Assembly (NCBI RefSeq): GCF_014217835.1 | Contig: NZ_CP055263.1 | Location: 682,001-746,000, forward strand | Direction of reading: 5' to 3' | Origin: Metabacillus sp. KUDC1714 | Lineage (GTDB): Bacteria; Bacillota; Bacilli; Bacillales; Bacillaceae | Length of the DNA: 64,000 nucleotides | Part shown: positions 53,677-61,865 of the stretch, in pieces | Layout of the letters: each line of letters begins with the position of its first letter | Position numbering within the stretch: position 1 is the first letter of the stretch | Program-made: the position numbers and the translations under genes | Notes under the pieces: generated by a model | Database searches by the model: none | Told to the model about the DNA's origin: nothing | Seen by the model: the letters and a program-made list of their open reading frames with translations, nothing else

Positions 53677-53704
53677 TGATTAAGAAAGTATAGGTATTTT
53701 ATAC

Positions 53705-54892
53705 TTAGATCGTAATTGGACTTAATAAGACATCTACTAAACGGTCCATTCCTAATTTAATTTTTTCAGGTGTGGAATGACTAAAGTTTAAGCGGAATGT
53801 ATTGTACTTTGGTTTATCAACATAAAAAGGTGCTCCAGGAACAAAGGCAACACCTTTTTCTACCGCACTCTTAAGCAAAGTTGGTGTATTAAGATGCTCC
53901 TGTCCTTCAACCCACAAGAACATTCCACCCTTTGGCTCTTTCCAAGTAAACACCCCTGGCTCTAACTTATTTAAATAGTCTCTCATGATTGTCATTCGAT
54001 GATAATATTCACTTCTCAAATGTTGAATATGTCCTTCAAGATTAAAGTCACGCAACAAAAAATAAAGTGCCTGTTGATCAATCGAACTTGAATGCAGATC
54101 AGCCATCTGCTTTGCCTGTGTCATCATTTTTATGATTGGTGAAGGCCCTGTTACCCAGCCTGTTCGTAATGCCGGAACAACTGACTTTGAGAAAGTGCTC
54201 GTATACACTACATGGCTTTGTCCGTGATCAAATGATGCGACTGTTGGATATTCTTCCTCGTCATGAAATTTAATATCACCATAAGGATCGTCTTCTAAGA
54301 CCAGTACATCATATTTATAGCAAAGCTCTAAAAGTTGTTGACGACGTTCAATACTCCAAGCCTTACCTTCTGGATTTGAGAAAGTAGGGATAATATAAAT
54401 GAATTTTGGCTGATAAGTCTTAACTTTTGCTTCTAAATCCGCAAACTCCATTCCGTGTTCGTCACTGTTGACCGCAACTACATTCGCCCCGTAGGATCTA
54501 AAAACCTGTAAAGCTGATAAATAAGTAGGATCTTCCGTTAATACAACATCACCAGTCGAGAGAATGACTCTTGAAAATAAATCAATTGCTTGTTGTGAAC
54601 CTGTTGTAATTAGCATGTTTTCAAGAGGTGTTACCACCCCTTTTCCTTCCATTTTAGTTTTTATCGCTTCTCTTAATGGCTTATATCCTTCGGTTAGACC
54701 ATATTGTAAAGACGATTTTCCTGATGAAAAGACTTTTTCATAGGCTATTTGAACTTCCCTCAAAGGAAATGATTCTTCAGAAGGTAATCCTCCTGCAAAT
54801 GAAATAACATTACCTTGTTGAATAACAGCAAGAATATCTCTAACAGCAGATGATTTAAAGTTTTTTGTTTGTTCTGCAAATGAGTAATTCAT
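53705..54892 (-). CDS. PLP-dependent aminotransferase, class I (2-aminoadipate type)
   Basis: A 395-residue fold-type I aminotransferase without a DNA-binding domain. The N-terminal ISFAGGLPSEESFPL is typical of the LysN/2-aminoadipate and MocR-related group. Visible are TTGSQQAIDL, PTFSNPEGKAWS, LEDDPYGDIKF (PLP-ring Asp and Tyr) and the Schiff-base Lys in TSTFSKSVVPALRTGWV; the C-terminal Arg is in FRLNFSH. GGAAGGGA precedes the ATG. It is divergent from an XRE-cupin regulator across two operator-like inverted repeats, so it is probably its target. The amino donor is unknown. Confidence 0.9.
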   Translation of the reverse strand: MNYSFAEQTKNFKSSAVRDILAVIQQGNVISFAGGLPSEESFPLREVQIAYEKVFSSGKSSLQYGLTEGYKPLREAIKTKMEGKGVVTPLENMLITTGSQQAIDLFSRVILSTGDVVLTEDPTYLSALQVFRSYGANVVAVNSDEHGMEFADLEAKVKTYQPKFIYIIPTFSNPEGKAWSIERRQQLLELCYKYDVLVLEDDPYGDIKFHDEEEYPTVASFDHGQSHVVYTSTFSKSVVPALRTGWVTGPSPIIKMMTQAKQMADLHSSSIDQQALYFLLRDFNLEGHIQHLRSEYYHRMTIMRDYLNKLEPGVFTWKEPKGGMFLWVEGQEHLNTPTLLKSAVEKGVAFVPGAPFYVDKPKYNTFRLNFSHSTPEKIKLGMDRLVDVLLSPITI

Positions 54893-54991
54893 AAAAAGTC
54901 CCTTCCTTTTTGTGAGTTGTAAAATTAAAAATATTCAAACAATTACTCTCGTACTGATGGGAGCTATCTTGTAAAAACAGTACCCATTTCG

Positions 54992-55026
54992 TATGTTATA
55001 ATAATATTTCTATATCATATAACACA
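54992..55026. promoter_or_regulatory. Inverted repeat 1, candidate XRE-cupin operator
   Basis: TATGTTATA (54992-55000), 17 bases, TATAACACA (55018-55026). It lies in the gap between the divergent aminotransferase and regulator genes, and the same arms recur at 55084-55119. Confidence 0.55.
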
Positions 55027-55083
55027 CAATACCTACCTTTCAAGCCTTTAAACAAAATATTCAGAAAATGACTCTCGATAAAA

Positions 55084-55119
55084 TATGTTATAATATATTT
55101 AATACCTCAATATAACATA
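55084..55119. promoter_or_regulatory. Inverted repeat 2, candidate XRE-cupin operator
   Basis: TATGTTATA (55084-55092), 18 bases, TATAACATA (55111-55119): perfect arms. It overlaps the likely promoter of the regulator gene at 55138, consistent with autoregulation. Confidence 0.6.
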
Positions 55120-55137
55120 CATTTTTAGGAGTCTTCT

Positions 55138-55725
55138 ATGGATAAAAACTTTCTATCTAATCAAATTGGTCAGCGATTACGTTTTTACCGTCAGCAACGC
55201 CAATTATCTTTGGATGATCTTGCAGAACTAACTGGTGTAAGTAAACCAATGCTCGGACAAATTGAACGTGGAAGTTCTAATCCAACCGTTGCAATCCTAT
55301 GGAAAATAGCTTCTGGGTTACAGATACCGTTTGCTTCCTTTCTTATAAGAGATCCCTCTATAAAGATTATTAAGAAAGATGAACAACCATTCTTTAAAGA
55401 AGATAACGATTTATTTGAAACATATAATACGTTTGCTTCTCCTGGAATTCCATTAGAAATTTTTCGAATTCGATTATTGCCGGGATGTATGCATCACTCC
55501 GCCCCTTCAGGGATAGGAGTACTAAAATCGTTAACCGTCCATTCCGGCATTTTGTCCATTAAAATTGGGGAAGATAGTGCTATTACTTTAAATAAAGGTG
55601 ACACGATGTCCTTCTCTTCTGATGTTTATCAGGTATATCAAAATCATACTGAAGATGTAAGTGAAATAAACATGGCTATTTATTATTCCAGCCCACATAT
55701 CCAGTCTGGACCAGATATAAAATAA
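55138..55725 (+). CDS. XRE family regulator with cupin sensor domain
   Basis: A 195-residue regulator. The N-terminal XRE helix-turn-helix (about 8-65) reads RLRFYRQQRQLSLDDLAELT then GVSKPMLGQIERGSSNPTVA; the C-terminal cupin barrel (about 105-185; TVHSGILSIKIGEDSAITLN) probably binds a small-molecule effector. AGGAG lies six bases before the ATG. Divergent from the aminotransferase; two inverted repeats occupy the gap. Proteins of this build often control amino acid or polyamine metabolism. Confidence 0.9.
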   Translation: MDKNFLSNQIGQRLRFYRQQRQLSLDDLAELTGVSKPMLGQIERGSSNPTVAILWKIASGLQIPFASFLIRDPSIKIIKKDEQPFFKEDNDLFETYNTFASPGIPLEIFRIRLLPGCMHHSAPSGIGVLKSLTVHSGILSIKIGEDSAITLNKGDTMSFSSDVYQVYQNHTEDVSEINMAIYYSSPHIQSGPDIK

Positions 55726-55802
55726 AGTGAGACTTCATTCCATATGGTCTTACTACCCGTTTAAGTATGAATTAAAATACTTTGTTTGAAAGGATGTTAC
55801 TA

Positions 55803-56072
55803 TTGGAACTCAATGTAGAAACGATCTACTATCTAGAAAATCCTGAGGCAGGCATCATTAAATTCGCGACTGGTTCACAACTGAAATACGGAGATATCGT
55901 AAAAGAGGTTTTTGGGGTTGCAGATATAAATGATTTATTAATGATGATTGAATATAATAAATCATTTCAAGATAGTGTTTGTAAGGCTAAGGGTATTAGA
56001 GAAGATGAGATAACGTTGGAAATGATTTTTCGTGTTGCTTCTAATCAAGATCTGGTGCAGCTGAAAGATTAA
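55803..56072 (+). CDS. Hypothetical protein (89 aa)
   Basis: TTG start at 55803 with AAAGGA eight bases upstream; the frame is open for seven more codons, but the ATG there (55794) overlaps the ribosome binding site. The product (MELNVETIYYLENPEAG...) is acidic, soluble and probably alpha/beta; no family is recognised. It follows the XRE-cupin gene by about 80 bases and may be read from its transcript. Confidence 0.6.
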   Translation: MELNVETIYYLENPEAGIIKFATGSQLKYGDIVKEVFGVADINDLLMMIEYNKSFQDSVCKAKGIREDEITLEMIFRVASNQDLVQLKD

Positions 56073-56180
56073 GTCATAGTGAGAAAAATGTTACGGAAAA
56101 TAACTGCCATCACCCAACTATTTATTTTTTAAACATAAAGATCTTGTAGTTTGGAATCCAATATAAGGGGGTGGCTTTTT

Positions 56181-56357
56181 GTGTCATTTATTAAGATTTG
56201 CAGATCTTGTAAAGGAGAAGGACATATTCGTGATCATTTCTTCTCTATTATTAAAAAGAAGTGTCCTAATTGTAATGGTATAGGAAAAGTTCATGTAGGC
56301 TGGGATAAAGATCACGAGGAATTAAAAAATATAAATGAATTGAATAAGAATAATTAA
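56181..56357 (+). CDS. Small DnaJ-type zinc-ribbon protein (58 aa)
   Basis: GTG start with AAGGGGGTGG upstream. Two CxxCxGxG units (CRSCKGEGH and CPNCNGIGK), 20 bases of spacer residues apart, match the zinc-binding repeats of DnaJ; no J domain is present. The tail is charged and Asn-rich. Short proteins like this may be zinc-dependent chaperone-like or regulatory factors. A second such protein with a different scaffold is encoded at 60519-60719. The longer frame from 56151 lacks a ribosome binding site. Confidence 0.65.
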   Translation: MSFIKICRSCKGEGHIRDHFFSIIKKKCPNCNGIGKVHVGWDKDHEELKNINELNKNN

Positions 56358-56542
56358 AATATGACCAAAAATATTTTAAAAGTATGGTAGGGATCTATAA
56401 CTCCTTAAATAAAGTATTTCTAATTCTTTCACCTTCTAAATTGCCATCTAAAAGAAATCATTTGATTGTACCTCATTTTAAGCATTGACATATACCATTC
56501 ATTATATGATCTTTTACATCAAACAAATATTCTTAACTGATA

Positions 56543-56575
56543 GAACAAAAAAGCAGCAGATGCTGCTTTTTTGTT
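56543..56575. terminator. Bidirectional terminator at the end of glpQ
   Basis: AACAAAAAAGCAGCA and TGCTGCTTTTTTGTT form a perfect stem; A and T runs on each side allow termination both ways. It lies just after the leftward glpQ stop. Confidence 0.9.
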
Positions 56576-56587
56576 CGTTGAAATATA

Positions 56588-57415
56588 TTAATTTCTAGGA
56601 TCAACATAATCAGGATAATCTGTAATAATCGCATCAACATCCATTTCTAAAAGGAAATCTGCCGCTTCTTGGCTTCGGACTGTCCAAGATGAAATTTTCA
56701 TTCCAATTGAGTGGACTTGATCTACTAAATCTTTTGTTACAATACCATAGCTAGGATTAAAGTAATCTGCATACGTTGAGAACTCTTGTAATGCTTCTGG
56801 TGTTGTGTGTAATTTTGATGATGTAAGAACTCCGATTGGAACTTTTGGAAGTAATTCATTCATGATTTTCATAGATTCAAAGTTAAATGATTGGATAATA
56901 ATTTTTTCATTTTGCGGCACATCTAGGTTTCTAGCTGTTAATTCCTGGGCAATACTTTCTTCAATGCCTGGATAAAGCTCTGGTGCTTTTAGTTCGATTA
57001 AAATCCCAACCTTACCATGATAACGATCAAGGATTTCAGCAAAGGTTGGTATTTTTTCTCCCTTAAATTGTTCACCTTTCCAGCTTCCTGCATCAAGGCT
57101 CCTAAGTTCAGTAAACGTTAAATCTCCAACTTTCCCAGTTCCGTCTGTTGTTCTGTTAACGCTTGTATCATGAATAATTACTAATTCTCCATCCTTGCTT
57201 CTTTGAACATCGATTTCGATGTAATCCGCTTTCATCTCGACTGCTTTATCAAACGCAGCTATTGTGTTTTCTGGTGCATATCCTGCTGCACCACGATGAG
57301 CTACATTATCAACCTTCCTTAGATCACCTATTGATTCTGCTGCAAATGTTTGATGCAGTGGACTAAATAGCAAGGTGAATGCAACACCTGCTCCTATTAA
57401 TAATTTTTTGTTCAT
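56588..57415 (-). CDS. glpQ: Secreted glycerophosphodiester phosphodiesterase
   Basis: A 275-residue GDPD-family TIM barrel that splits glycerophosphodiesters into glycerol 3-phosphate and alcohol, possibly also acting on teichoic acid. The signal peptide covers about residues 1-25 (LLIGAGVAFTLLFSPLHQTFA). Catalytic blocks are NVAHRGAAGYAPENT (His-Arg), YIEIDVQRSKDGELV (metal Glu/Asp) and IIHDTSVNRTTDGTG (second His). It stands alone; phosphate control is plausible but no PhoP box was identified. Confidence 0.92.
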   Translation of the reverse strand: MNKKLLIGAGVAFTLLFSPLHQTFAAESIGDLRKVDNVAHRGAAGYAPENTIAAFDKAVEMKADYIEIDVQRSKDGELVIIHDTSVNRTTDGTGKVGDLTFTELRSLDAGSWKGEQFKGEKIPTFAEILDRYHGKVGILIELKAPELYPGIEESIAQELTARNLDVPQNEKIIIQSFNFESMKIMNELLPKVPIGVLTSSKLHTTPEALQEFSTYADYFNPSYGIVTKDLVDQVHSIGMKISSWTVRSQEAADFLLEMDVDAIITDYPDYVDPRN

Positions 57416-58039
57416 TTTAAGTCATCTCCTAACTAAAATATGAGTACTGAATTTATTTTAGATAAGAAATGTTTACCTAATATGTATTTATGATTACAAC
57501 TAAATATTGATTGTGTGAAGAAAAATAGGCTAAATTTCTTAAATCTATTTACAACCCTACTACTTAAAATTACTTGAATACAATAATCTTCTCTATTTCT
57601 AGTGTGAATAATGATTTCTAAGCCCGAAGTAGACTCAGTGTTAGAAATCGCAATTAGTACGAAAGTTGGGTTATGTTTTTAAATTTAAGTCTTATCATCC
57701 TAATAATAAAGGCTTCATTTCTACTTTCTACTATAACTATTTAATCAGTTCTCCCTTAGTCCATTCCATACATATGACTAAATACCGTTTCACCAAATCT
57801 ATCACATGTTTAAAAGTAGGATATTAAGAAAGGATAAAATTTCATTTAATGGATACCATAGTTTAAAATTAACAAAAATTGGCACTACTGGTCGTTTATG
57901 GTCAAGTTTGTAACCTTTCTATTACATAACTGTAACAACGTAAAGGAACTGTTAACTGCTTGACCTTTAATAGACTGTTTTTCATGTTAAGATAGGACTC
58001 ATTGATTAGCACAAAGCAAGCTAACAAGGAGGAAATAAC
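57416..58039. other. Long intergenic region before the LysM-3D gene
   Basis: About 620 bases, AT-rich, no gene seen. Its right third is the control region of the 3D protein: a WalR-like site (57921-57937) and, further right, TTGACC with a loose -10 near TGTTAAGAT. Confidence 0.4.
57921..57937 (-). promoter_or_regulatory. WalR (YycF) box-like direct repeat
   Basis: Read on the minus strand: TGTTAC, five bases, TGTAAT, which fits the WalR consensus TGTWAH-N5-TGTWAH exactly. It lies about 100 bases before the LysM-3D gene, whose B. subtilis relative yocH is a WalR target. The site is in reverse orientation to the gene. Confidence 0.5.
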
Positions 58040-58774
58040 ATGAAAAAAGGCATTTTATCAATCATAACAGCTACAGCTTTATCAGTAGGCTTCGCAGCGA
58101 ACGCGTCTGCAGCAGTAGTTACGGTAGAAGAAGGCGACACTCTTTGGGATCTAGCCGATCAAAAAGATTTGTCAGTTGAAGATATAAAAGAATGGAATGA
58201 CTTATCAGGTGATATCATTCATCCTGAAGATAAATTAAAGCTTCAAGAGCACTATGAAATTGTAGAAGGCGATTCTCTTTGGGATATTGCTAAAGAAAAT
58301 AACGTTTCTATTAATGAGTTAAAAGAGTTGAATGATATTGACTCTCATATTATCCACCCCGGTGACGAGCTGATCATTGAAGATGTGAACTCCGAGGAAG
58401 TAGAACAAACAAAAGCTACACCAAAACAAAAAGTAGCGTCAAAAGTTGAAATTGATTCAAAAGAATCAACCGAACCTTCTGTTGAAGAAACGTTAACAGT
58501 AACGGCAACAGCTTATACAGCAAACTGTGAAGGTTGTTCTGGTACAACGAAAACAGGTATTGACTTAATAGCAAATCCAGATAAAAAGGTAATTGCTGTT
58601 GATCCAGATGTAATCCCATTAGGTTCTAAAGTGCATGTAGAAGGCTATGGTGAAGCCATTGCTGGGGATATTGGTGGGGCAATAACTGGTAACAGAATTG
58701 ATGTATTTATTCCATCAGAATCAAAAGCAAAAAAATGGGGAAGACAAGAAGTTGAAGTTAAAATTTTAGATTAA
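58040..58774 (+). CDS. yocH: Secreted cell-wall protein with two LysM and a 3D domain (YocH-like)
   Basis: A 244-residue exported protein. Signal peptide about 1-25 (TATALSVGFAANASA), LysM1 about 26-70 (EEGDTLWDLADQKDLSVEDI), LysM2 about 73-117 (EGDSLWDIAKENNVSINELK), an acidic/Lys linker and a C-terminal 3D domain (about 150-244) with its three Asp in VDPDVIPLG, AGDIGG and RIDVF. LysM binds peptidoglycan; the 3D fold is a lytic transglycosylase-like or muralytic barrel. AAGGAGG precedes the ATG. A WalR-like box upstream agrees with a role in cell-wall turnover. Confidence 0.93.
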   Translation: MKKGILSIITATALSVGFAANASAAVVTVEEGDTLWDLADQKDLSVEDIKEWNDLSGDIIHPEDKLKLQEHYEIVEGDSLWDIAKENNVSINELKELNDIDSHIIHPGDELIIEDVNSEEVEQTKATPKQKVASKVEIDSKESTEPSVEETLTVTATAYTANCEGCSGTTKTGIDLIANPDKKVIAVDPDVIPLGSKVHVEGYGEAIAGDIGGAITGNRIDVFIPSESKAKKWGRQEVEVKILD

Positions 58775-58783
58775 ATTTGACAA

Positions 58784-58816
58784 AACCCTTAGTTGCTTTT
58801 TTAGGAACTAAGGGTT
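58784..58816 (+). terminator. Terminator of the LysM-3D gene
   Basis: AACCCTTAGTT (58784-58794) and AACTAAGGGTT (58806-58816) form a perfect 11-bp stem; the following T tract is poor. Confidence 0.65.
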
Positions 58817-58835
58817 CACTATTTAAATCCAAGCC

Positions 58836-59462
58836 TCAAAATTCTTTCGAAGAAAAAGGCAAGAAAAATTTCACGCCGCGCTTATTAAAAGGTAAAACCT
58901 TCATATCGGCAACTAAATGACTACAATATCCGATCAAACATGCAAGAAAGATCCCCTCGATTGAAAAAGCTTGTTCTAAATAATATGCAATGAAGGCAAA
59001 ATAACCAATTCCTAATAGTGAGTGAGTATAGCTTCGGTGTGGAACAAAAGAAGCGATAATGATATAGACCCCAAGTAAGATTAACCAGAGTTCTTGTAAT
59101 GAAACCCCTCCTGCGAGCACTCCAAGACCGGTAATTGTCAGCATATGCCGTTGCTTTATAAAGGATGAAATAACAATAATGGCGACTCCTGCACCAATCC
59201 CCATCCATTGCTCTGTACCAGTTCCTTCAAGTAAAATGTAGATGATCATCAAAATACCAATTAATTGTGCAACCGATCGAATTAATGTGTGTGATAACGT
59301 AATTTTGTTGCTTAATTTCCCATCAATGTCAATGTCTGGAATCAATCCTGATACTCCACCCATTCCTACTAGTAATAATGTTGTAGTTGGATCAGCATGA
59401 ACTGTCTGGGAAACGATAAAACCAACTCCAGCCCCAATTGTTGCATGTGCAGTTCCGTTCAA
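58836..59462 (-). CDS. YdjM-like membrane-bound metal-dependent hydrolase family protein
   Basis: A 208-residue protein with about six hydrophobic segments. Conserved polar blocks are MNGTAHATIGAG at the start, GLIPDIDIDGKLSNK, PHRSYTHSLLG and SHLVADMK near the C-terminus, the His/Asp pattern of the DUF457/YdjM family. Biochemical function is not established. The start is placed at TTG 59462 because AGGTGG lies five bases upstream and family members begin with MNGxTH; a GTG three codons earlier overlaps that site. Confidence 0.82.
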   Translation of the reverse strand: MNGTAHATIGAGVGFIVSQTVHADPTTTLLLVGMGGVSGLIPDIDIDGKLSNKITLSHTLIRSVAQLIGILMIIYILLEGTGTEQWMGIGAGVAIIVISSFIKQRHMLTITGLGVLAGGVSLQELWLILLGVYIIIASFVPHRSYTHSLLGIGYFAFIAYYLEQAFSIEGIFLACLIGYCSHLVADMKVLPFNKRGVKFFLPFSSKEF

Positions 59463-59572
59463 TTTCTCCACCTATTTCTATGTAATTTAGACTCAAAACA
59501 CTAGTATACATGAAAATTAGTGGGAAATCGGACGTGTTTTCTTAATTTTTTTAACTTTTTGCTCTTTAAACT

Positions 59573-59625
59573 TGGTTGGAGATTTCCGTTGCAGGCGTTA
59601 AGCTCCAATAAACAAAGTGCCAAAA
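59573..59625. repeat. Possible degraded fragment of the dispersed repeat
   Basis: TTGGAGATTTCCGTTGCAGG followed by CGTTAAGCTCCAA. The phrase resembles the ends of Bacillus intergenic repeats of the kind at 5012, but the match is short. Confidence 0.3.
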
Positions 59626-59727
59626 CAAAGTAATTCTCCTACTATATATGATTTTCCCAATTACTCTGTCCTTAAAACCGTATTAATAGTATTATAAATT
59701 ATTATCTTAATGAAAGAGGTAGATATC

Positions 59728-60057
59728 ATGCTTTCTTTTACTGAAAGAGCAATCACTATCATCAAAAACATTCCAACAGGAAAAGTCATGACATATGGAC
59801 AAATTGCAAGATTGGCAGGAAGTCCAAGAGGGGCACGGCAGGTTGTACGAATCCTTCATTCCATGAGCGCTAAACATCAACTTCCATGGCATCGAGTTAT
59901 TAATGCAAAAGGGGAAATTGGTTTTAGAGATAATGATTCTTTTATTACTCAAAAACAATTTCTAGAGGATGAAGGAATTATTTTAAAGAATGATAATACG
60001 ATTGATTTAAAAATATATCAATTTTATCCTGTTGATGTAGATGATACTTTGTTATAG
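59728..60057 (+). CDS. Alkyltransferase-like protein (ATL)
   Basis: A 109-residue homologue of the C-terminal domain of O6-alkylguanine DNA methyltransferase. The Arg finger region (GKVMTYGQIARLAGSPRGAR) is intact, but the acceptor Cys of PCHRV is replaced by Trp (LPWHRVIN), the mark of ATL proteins, which bind O6-alkylguanine in DNA and hand it to nucleotide excision repair without transferring the alkyl group. The ATG at 59728 has AAAGAGGT upstream. Transcribed alone. Confidence 0.92.
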   Translation: MLSFTERAITIIKNIPTGKVMTYGQIARLAGSPRGARQVVRILHSMSAKHQLPWHRVINAKGEIGFRDNDSFITQKQFLEDEGIILKNDNTIDLKIYQFYPVDVDDTLL

Positions 60058-60065
60058 TCTATAAA

Positions 60066-60094
60066 AAAAAAGAAAAAGCCCTCAGGTGAGGACT
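60066..60094 (-). terminator. Terminator of the acidic lipoprotein gene
   Basis: On the minus strand AGTCCTC and GAGGGCT form a stem with a four-base loop, followed by TTTTCTTTTTTTTT. Confidence 0.85.
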
Positions 60095-60105
60095 CGTTCA
60101 TATAC

Positions 60106-60396
60106 CTATTCATCTTTATTATTATTGTCACCCATATCTTCCGCATCTTCAATTGGATCTTCAGGGTCAGGATCCGCATCATTTTCGTCATCTTTATTCA
60201 TCGTATCATTTTCATCTACACCAGGTACGTTTTCTTCACCTTCGATTATATCGTTAGCGTCATTGTTTGCACCATTTTCCTCAACACCGGTGTCATCTTC
60301 TGGAGGTGCTGGATCCGGATCCGCATTGTTACAGCCTACTGACACCATCGCAGCTAATAAAATACTTGTCATCATGAGATACCATTTTTTATTCAT
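60106..60396 (-). CDS. Small acidic lipoprotein, low complexity
   Basis: A 96-residue lipoprotein: signal peptide with lipobox SVGC (Cys22), followed by a nearly featureless tail dominated by Asp, Glu, Asn and Pro (NADPDPAPPEDDTGVEENG and further repeats of DPDP and ENDA). Such chains are disordered and strongly negative, and may bind cations at the membrane surface. GGGGAATG precedes the ATG at 60396. The Ser-rich frame on the opposite strand is only its mirror. No family recognised. Confidence 0.75.
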   Translation of the reverse strand: MNKKWYLMMTSILLAAMVSVGCNNADPDPAPPEDDTGVEENGANNDANDIIEGEENVPGVDENDTMNKDDENDADPDPEDPIEDAEDMGDNNNKDE

Positions 60397-60471
60397 GGTC
60401 ATTCCCCTTTCCTAATTAATATAAATCTTTGCTTATCATCCCCTGTATGGAAACTTTTATGCAGGACAAAA

Positions 60472-60500
60472 TAAAAAACTTCTAACTGAAGTCAGAAGTT
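60472..60500 (-). terminator. Terminator of the second zinc-ribbon gene
   Basis: AACTTCT and AGAAGTT pair on the minus strand, followed by TTTTTTA. Confidence 0.7.
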
Positions 60501-60518
60501 CTCAAAAGGTTCATTTGT

Positions 60519-60719
60519 TTATTTATTTTTCTCCCATTCGGCATACAAGCCAGTTCCATTACACAAATGGCAGTCAATTGTATTTCCTGTATAAGGACTT
60601 GTTATTGTAGAAAAACCATGCCCACGGCATACAGGACACTTTCCCTGTTCTTTCATTTTAGCAATGTGTTTCTCCTTATAAGCATGATACCAGTCAGTAA
60701 AAAACTTAACAATTTTCAC
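60519..60719 (-). CDS. Small DnaJ-type zinc-ribbon protein (66 aa)
   Basis: A GTG start at 60719 with AGGGTGA five bases upstream is preferred; an ATG two codons earlier is possible. A basic helical N-terminus (FFTDWYHAYKEKHIAKMKEQ) is followed by CPVCRGHGFST and CHLCNGTGLYA, two CxxCxGxG units as in DnaJ. It resembles the protein at 56181 only in the zinc motifs. The role is unknown. Confidence 0.7.
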   Translation of the reverse strand: MKIVKFFTDWYHAYKEKHIAKMKEQGKCPVCRGHGFSTITSPYTGNTIDCHLCNGTGLYAEWEKNK

Positions 60720-60920
60720 CTGCATCACCCTGTTGTATTTTTCCTACAGTATATTCAAATGCAGAGGACAAGGTGATAACTTGATTGTCTAAATTTATTT
60801 ATAACATTATGGTTATTAGCAAAGATAAAGGGAAACGTTAAGTAAGAGGTTTTAATTTTTAAATCAACCAGAATCACGTCGCAATAAATCTGATTATGCA
60901 AAACTCTTTTGATAAACTAC

Positions 60921-61400
60921 TTATTTTTTAATTATTGGAATCCAAACTTCCGCGCGATAATCCTCTGAATTTGGATCACCTTCAGAATAACTTTCAAATT
61001 CAGGTCCATTGGCATGCTCATATCCAGTAGAAGGAAACCATTCAGAATATATATTTTTCCAGACCTGTTGTATAGTATCTGGCATTGGCCCTATGGATTC
61101 AAAAACTGCCCATGTCGCTGCAGGAATTTTTCTTAGTTCCCAATCAGGTAAAAAGTGTTCTGTTGTTTTCTCAGCGCCAATAAAATAAGTAAATTCATTT
61201 TCTTGATGATTAAAGTCTAAACAAACCCCCAATAAACCTAAATCACCAGCTTGCTTTGCAAGAGCTTCTGAAAATCCATTTTGATTAGATTCTTTCCAAA
61301 GTAATGGGATTTTCTTGTTATTTTCACCATTTTCCATTGAAACTCTAAAACCCTTTCCAATAATAACAAATGCTTCCTCTTGAATTATTTTATAATTCAT
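60921..61400 (-). CDS. GyrI-like/AraC effector-binding domain protein
   Basis: A 159-residue protein made of one SHS2-type effector-binding domain, as in GyrI and the C-terminus of Rob-like regulators, without DNA-binding part. Typical blocks are LGLLGVCLDFNHQENEFTYF, IPAATWAVFESIGPMPDTIQ and the C-terminal YRAEVWIPIIKK. These proteins bind or hydrolyse small hydrophobic compounds, or inhibit gyrase in some bacteria. The ATG at 61400 has AGGAGATGAGG upstream; the preceding 21 in-frame codons lack support. Confidence 0.82.
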   Translation of the reverse strand: MNYKIIQEEAFVIIGKGFRVSMENGENNKKIPLLWKESNQNGFSEALAKQAGDLGLLGVCLDFNHQENEFTYFIGAEKTTEHFLPDWELRKIPAATWAVFESIGPMPDTIQQVWKNIYSEWFPSTGYEHANGPEFESYSEGDPNSEDYRAEVWIPIIKK

Positions 61401-61709
61401 TTCCTCATCTCCTTTTATTTTGAATTTGAAAGAATAAGATTTTAATATCTCCCCATTTATCATCTTAACACTAGTGAAAGAAACGAATGATAACCCAAAC
61501 TATCTATATCTATTAAAAAAGTTTCGACAAATTTATTAAGAATCATGTTAATTTCTACAAGATTATCTAAAATAAAAACGTCGAAACGTAGTTATTCCCT
61601 CCCATTTGTCGAGACTGATCTAAATTAGGCGTAATATTTTGATTATTATAATACTTGAATTTTGTTATGATAAAACCTGTTGATTAGGACAACTTAGAGG
61701 AGGATTTCA
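61401..61709. other. Divergent intergenic region
   Basis: Separates the GyrI-like gene from the glgC region. TTTCGACAAATTTATT and AAACGTCGAAACG are visible but form no clear operator. No gene seen. Confidence 0.35.
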
Positions 61710-61820
61710 ATGGAAGAGTTCGTTTATTCAGTAAACCATGATGAGGAACATAAACAAGTTCCTATCGATGAGGAAGAGTTAGAATACTTTTATAAGTTGT
61801 GGGAAGAAGATCGCTTATAA
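61710..61820 (+). CDS. Small acidic protein upstream of glgC (36 aa)
   Basis: ATG with GAGGAGG seven bases upstream, running to TAA at 61818. The product (MEEFVYSVNHDEEHKQVPID then EEELEYFYKLWEEDRL) is very acidic with an amphipathic C-terminal helix. No family recognised. It ends 45 bases before the TTG start of glgC and is probably co-transcribed with it. Confidence 0.6.
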   Translation: MEEFVYSVNHDEEHKQVPIDEEELEYFYKLWEEDRL

Positions 61821-61865
61821 AAGCTTAATATAAAATCAAGAAACTTTTTTCAGGAGGGACAATCT

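Noticed and set aside
60086..60415. Serine-rich plus-strand reading frame
   Set aside because: It is the complement of the Asp/Glu-rich lipoprotein gene, whose GA-rich codons read as Ser on the other strand.
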